The notes beneath the pieces were generated by a model that saw only the letters and a program-made list of their open reading frames with translations, was not told the origin of the DNA and did not search any database. Made by a program: the position numbers and the translations under genes. From Nitrososphaerales archaeon TH5895 (lineage in GTDB: Archaea > Thermoproteota > Nitrososphaeria > Nitrososphaerales > Nitrososphaeraceae), in the NCBI GenBank assembly GCA_014523695.1, contig JAATVS010000059.1, forward strand, positions 1-7,599: a stretch of 7,599 nt of DNA. Reading direction: 5' to 3'. Of the stretch, positions 5,521-7,599 are shown one piece after another; the first letter of the stretch is position 1; each line of letters opens with the position of its first letter.

Positions 5521-5937
5521 TTGAAAAAACCTCCACAATGTTCTTTTTTTCGCCTAACTATTCAAACACAGATTCATCTGACTGAATCTGCAGATAAGCT
5601 GGAAGCGGCATTTAAAAACATGATTCAGCTTTCTGAAACCTATGTAGAAAGACAAAGCATTTTGGTGGGAATATCGAATCAAATTGAATCTCTCGCCATG
5701 ATATATGAACAAGTCAGGGCGCGAAGATCAGTCTCTGTACTAAGAAGAATGCTGATGTACAACCTAGAAGGAAATACTACTCATTTTCTGTTGAACAAGC
5801 AGGCAGCGGCCACAGGGGTGGTAGCCTTGATTGACAGAGACGGAGAGTCACCCTTAGGTGGGCTTAGAATACAGCTTCAATGTTATCCAATACAACAAGT
5901 TATTGACTGGTTGACTTACACGTTACATGGGGATTAA
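5521..5937 (+). CDS. Archaeal DUF54/COG1325 RNA-binding protein, TTG start
   Basis: The 138-residue protein matches the archaeal RNA-binding family PF01877 (COG1325, annotated as exosome-related). Features in order are an opening strand and helix, LTIQTQIHLTESADKLEAAFKNM (12-34), a charged central helix containing EQVRARRSVSVLRRML (63-78), the signature EGNTTHFLLNKQAAATGVV (83-101), the DRDGESPLG loop (105-113), and the closing QVIDWLTYTLHGD (126-138). The NKQAA and ESPLG motifs are the most telling. Binding of structured RNA is inferred from the family; the exact target is unknown. No in-frame ATG is available near the N terminus and an in-frame TAG lies at 5509-5511, so TTG at 5521 is the natural start, backed by the TATA box 32 nt upstream. 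Length is normal. The gene is divergent from ino1. Confidence 0.85.
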   Translation: MKKPPQCSFFRLTIQTQIHLTESADKLEAAFKNMIQLSETYVERQSILVGISNQIESLAMIYEQVRARRSVSVLRRMLMYNLEGNTTHFLLNKQAAATGVVALIDRDGESPLGGLRIQLQCYPIQQVIDWLTYTLHGD

Positions 5938-5946
5938 TAACAAGAA

Positions 5947-5971
5947 TATCGCGAGTCAGATAAGCGCGATA
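5947..5971. other. Perfect 7-bp stem-loop after the DUF54 gene
   Basis: TATCGCG (5947-5953) and CGCGATA (5965-5971) are perfect inverted repeats separated by 11 bases, starting nine bases after the stop codon at 5937. It lies between two convergent genes and could mark or protect the 3' end of the DUF54 transcript. No T-run follows, so it differs from the T-rich terminators usual in archaea. Confidence 0.5.
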
Positions 5972-6048
5972 ATTGGGTGAATGCAATACAATCGTTACCC
6001 GTCCTAATCTCGCCTATGTGCCAAAACGATGATCCTATTCACTCGAGA

Positions 6049-6921
6049 TCACTCTGCGGATAGATCCCAATAGTTGGCATCCTTAAATTCTGTCTTTGGC
6101 TTGCCCAATGCTTTCCATTCCTTAAATGATCTTGCGTACAACCTTACATTTTTCAAGCCAGCGAGTTTAAGTCCATAGTATACCAAACCTGACAATGTAC
6201 CTACGCTGCCGCAGTAGGTTACTAGTTCAGAATTTTCATCTATACCTCTATTTTGCAGCAAACGTCTAATATCATCGCCTTTGCTTAGAACCCTCCCGTC
6301 TGCTCTAAGCATAGTATACGGAACATTCACTGCTTCTGGAATATGTTCTGAGAGAAAATTAAGTCTCTCCCTAGAATCAACCAGCACCTTGTTTGAGGAC
6401 GCTTTTTCAACGTAAGCGAGGTCAGCGTAAATCGATTGATTAATTTTCAATGGATGTGGTTGCCATTTGTAGCTGTTTGACTTTTTCTCAGTGGGAAATC
6501 CCATATTTTTCCACTGTGAGAACGTCACTTCTAGAATAGAGGAGTGTTGGTGACCTATATATTGAAATGTCCATGCCACTCGGGCTGCCAACGCACCGAA
6601 AGTATCGTCATAGGTGACAACGGGGAGATCCTCATTTACTCCTATATCCTGTAACAATTCAATGCAACGCGCGGGGCTCTCTTTTTCCAAGATTCTTGCT
6701 AGAGGCAGTGAAACTGCCCCTGGTATGTGTTCCTTAGCATATTCCTCTTCCTTTCGCACATCGACTACTCTCACGTTCTTTTTTCGTATCAAGACAGACA
6801 GCGTGCTAACATCGCAGACAGTGTCAGGAGTTGAATGATATTCAGATTCTAAACCACTACCTCTGCCTGATAGTGTTTCCTTCTTTTGGCTATCCATGGA
6901 CAAAGATCTTTTCGACTTCAT
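6049..6921 (-). CDS. Two-domain thiosulfate sulfurtransferase (rhodanese)
   Basis: This enzyme family moves sulfane sulfur from thiosulfate or a similar donor to an acceptor through a persulfide on a single cysteine. The 290-residue protein has two rhodanese domains, at about residues 36-145 and 163-275. The first has VVDVRKEEEYAKEHIPGAV (52-70) but YDDTFGALAARVAW (104-117) in place of the active-site loop, with Asp where Cys would be, the usual inactive first domain. The second has LVDSRERLNFLSEHIPEAVNVPY (180-202) and the active loop TYCGSVGTLSGL with C237. No signal peptide is seen, so it should be cytoplasmic. The ATG at 6921 lies six bases past the stop of the reductase gene, in the same frame, with a weak Shine-Dalgarno-like TTAGGTTGAT before it. 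Met9 is a possible later start. Translational coupling with the reductase is likely. Confidence 0.9.
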   Translation of the reverse strand: MKSKRSLSMDSQKKETLSGRGSGLESEYHSTPDTVCDVSTLSVLIRKKNVRVVDVRKEEEYAKEHIPGAVSLPLARILEKESPARCIELLQDIGVNEDLPVVTYDDTFGALAARVAWTFQYIGHQHSSILEVTFSQWKNMGFPTEKKSNSYKWQPHPLKINQSIYADLAYVEKASSNKVLVDSRERLNFLSEHIPEAVNVPYTMLRADGRVLSKGDDIRRLLQNRGIDENSELVTYCGSVGTLSGLVYYGLKLAGLKNVRLYARSFKEWKALGKPKTEFKDANYWDLSAE

Positions 6922-6927
6922 ATCAAC

Positions 6928-7599
6928 CTAAGCGGCACATTCACCTTTAGCCGTTTTAGCGGTAAATCTTACATCGCTTCCGTAATCCTGATATGATTCA
7001 GGTTGCTGATCTACTGGTGGAAGCTGTACAACAGCAGCCAAGGCTCTCTTGATATCTTCGATGTCACGGATAGAGCCGATCGCTTCACCTTTCAATACCT
7101 GGTCTATCCATTGGCGAAGCGTTTCACCTTCTCCACGCTCCTTCCTATAGATTTCAATTATATTGAGAACTGTGTCGATAACCCGCTTTGCTGGAACGCG
7201 CATTACAACGCGTCCTAATTCACCTCTTTCACCTGCTGAGCCTCCAAACAACATCGTATATGTGGGCGCCATTACGCTACCTATTCTCGAGGCTCCCCCA
7301 AAGAAGCCGATAGTTGCTATTTCATGTTGTCCACATGAATTTGGACATCCACTGATTTTGATCGTGCTATCAAAGAGCATATCATCAGTATCTAGCCCTA
7401 ATTCCAGGAACTTGTATTGAATCTCTTTAGCCAAACGATGCGAGTTCGTGATGGCCAAATTACATGATGTGGTCCCAGAACAGCCAACTGCAGATGTAAT
7501 GGTCAATGCCCCCGGGTTTGACAATCCTACCGATGCCAACCGGTTGAAAAATTCAGGTAGGTCATTGCCGTTAACGAATCTGATCGCGAAATTCTGTTG
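6928..7599 (-). CDS. Siroheme [4Fe-4S] nitrite/sulfite reductase, C-terminal part
   Basis: These reductases pass six electrons from ferredoxin to sulfite (giving sulfide) or nitrite (giving ammonia). The frame is open to the right edge of the window, so the 223 visible residues are the C-terminal part of a protein whose start lies outside. The four cysteines that bind the [4Fe-4S] cluster and siroheme are present: GCSGTTSC (C40-x5-C46, counting from the window edge) and ISGCPNSCGQHEIATIGFFG (C85-x3-C89). Next come YTMLFGGSAG, VPAKRV and the end motif DYGSDVRF...KGECAA, typical of short nitrite/sulfite reductases. Residues that might separate sulfite from nitrite use are not visible. The downstream sulfurtransferase in the same operon favours sulfur metabolism, but this is inference. 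Confidence 0.9.
   Translation of the reverse strand, partial: QQNFAIRFVNGNDLPEFFNRLASVGLSNPGALTITSAVGCSGTTSCNLAITNSHRLAKEIQYKFLELGLDTDDMLFDSTIKISGCPNSCGQHEIATIGFFGGASRIGSVMAPTYTMLFGGSAGERGELGRVVMRVPAKRVIDTVLNIIEIYRKERGEGETLRQWIDQVLKGEAIGSIRDIEDIKRALAAVVQLPPVDQQPESYQDYGSDVRFTAKTAKGECAA

Noticed and set aside
6614..7420. Plus-strand frames opposite the rhodanese and reductase genes
   Set aside because: Both opposing genes have catalytic or cluster-binding motifs in order, so these frames are shadows.

Overview
The window looks like chromosomal DNA from a mesophilic archaeon of the Nitrososphaerota (Thaumarchaeota), possibly the Nitrososphaera/Nitrosocosmicus side given a base composition that by eye is around 40% GC. 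The reasons are the protein families: a Gins51-type replication factor, an autoantigen-p27-like zinc protein, a PAC2-family protein, an archaeal DUF54 RNA-binding protein, a stand-alone Lrp/AsnC effector domain and an actinobacterial-type myo-inositol-phosphate synthase. Most starts also lie about 30-38 nt downstream of a TATA-like box with no Shine-Dalgarno, the pattern of archaeal leaderless or near-leaderless transcripts. The lineage call is an inference from these families, not from a marker gene.

Layout. Bases 1-101 hold the last codons of a membrane protein (+). Bases 102-639 have no credible gene. A run of minus-strand genes follows: the Lrp/AsnC effector domain protein (640-900), a three-helix small membrane protein (996-1283) and Gins51 (1360-1983). 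Gins51 is divergent from a single-helix small membrane protein (2131-2415, +), which converges on the zinc protein (2547-2966, -). A possible 54-residue protein (3180-3344, +) and the PAC2 protein (3468-4175, +) come next. The PAC2 gene converges on ino1 (4254-5327, -). ino1 shares a divergent promoter region with the DUF54 RNA-binding protein (5521-5937, +), which begins with TTG. At the right end, a two-gene minus-strand operon carries the C-terminal part of a siroheme nitrite/sulfite reductase (6928-7599, cut by the window edge) followed by a two-domain thiosulfate sulfurtransferase (6049-6921).

How the genes fit together. Most are single-gene housekeeping units: DNA replication (Gins51), inositol-lipid or solute precursor synthesis (ino1), RNA binding (DUF54), and a possible protein-assembly or small-molecule role (PAC2). 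The only clear functional pair is reductase plus sulfurtransferase, which suggests sulfur (or nitrite) assimilation coupled to sulfane-sulfur handling. The two genes are in the same reading frame, separated by one TAG and two sense codons.

I found no convincing sign of a new multi-gene system, mobile element, CRISPR array, tRNA or rRNA. The items most worth checking are the in-frame reductase/sulfurtransferase junction, a 10-base motif present three times between genes, inverted repeats in intergenic regions, and the unusually long empty stretch at the left.
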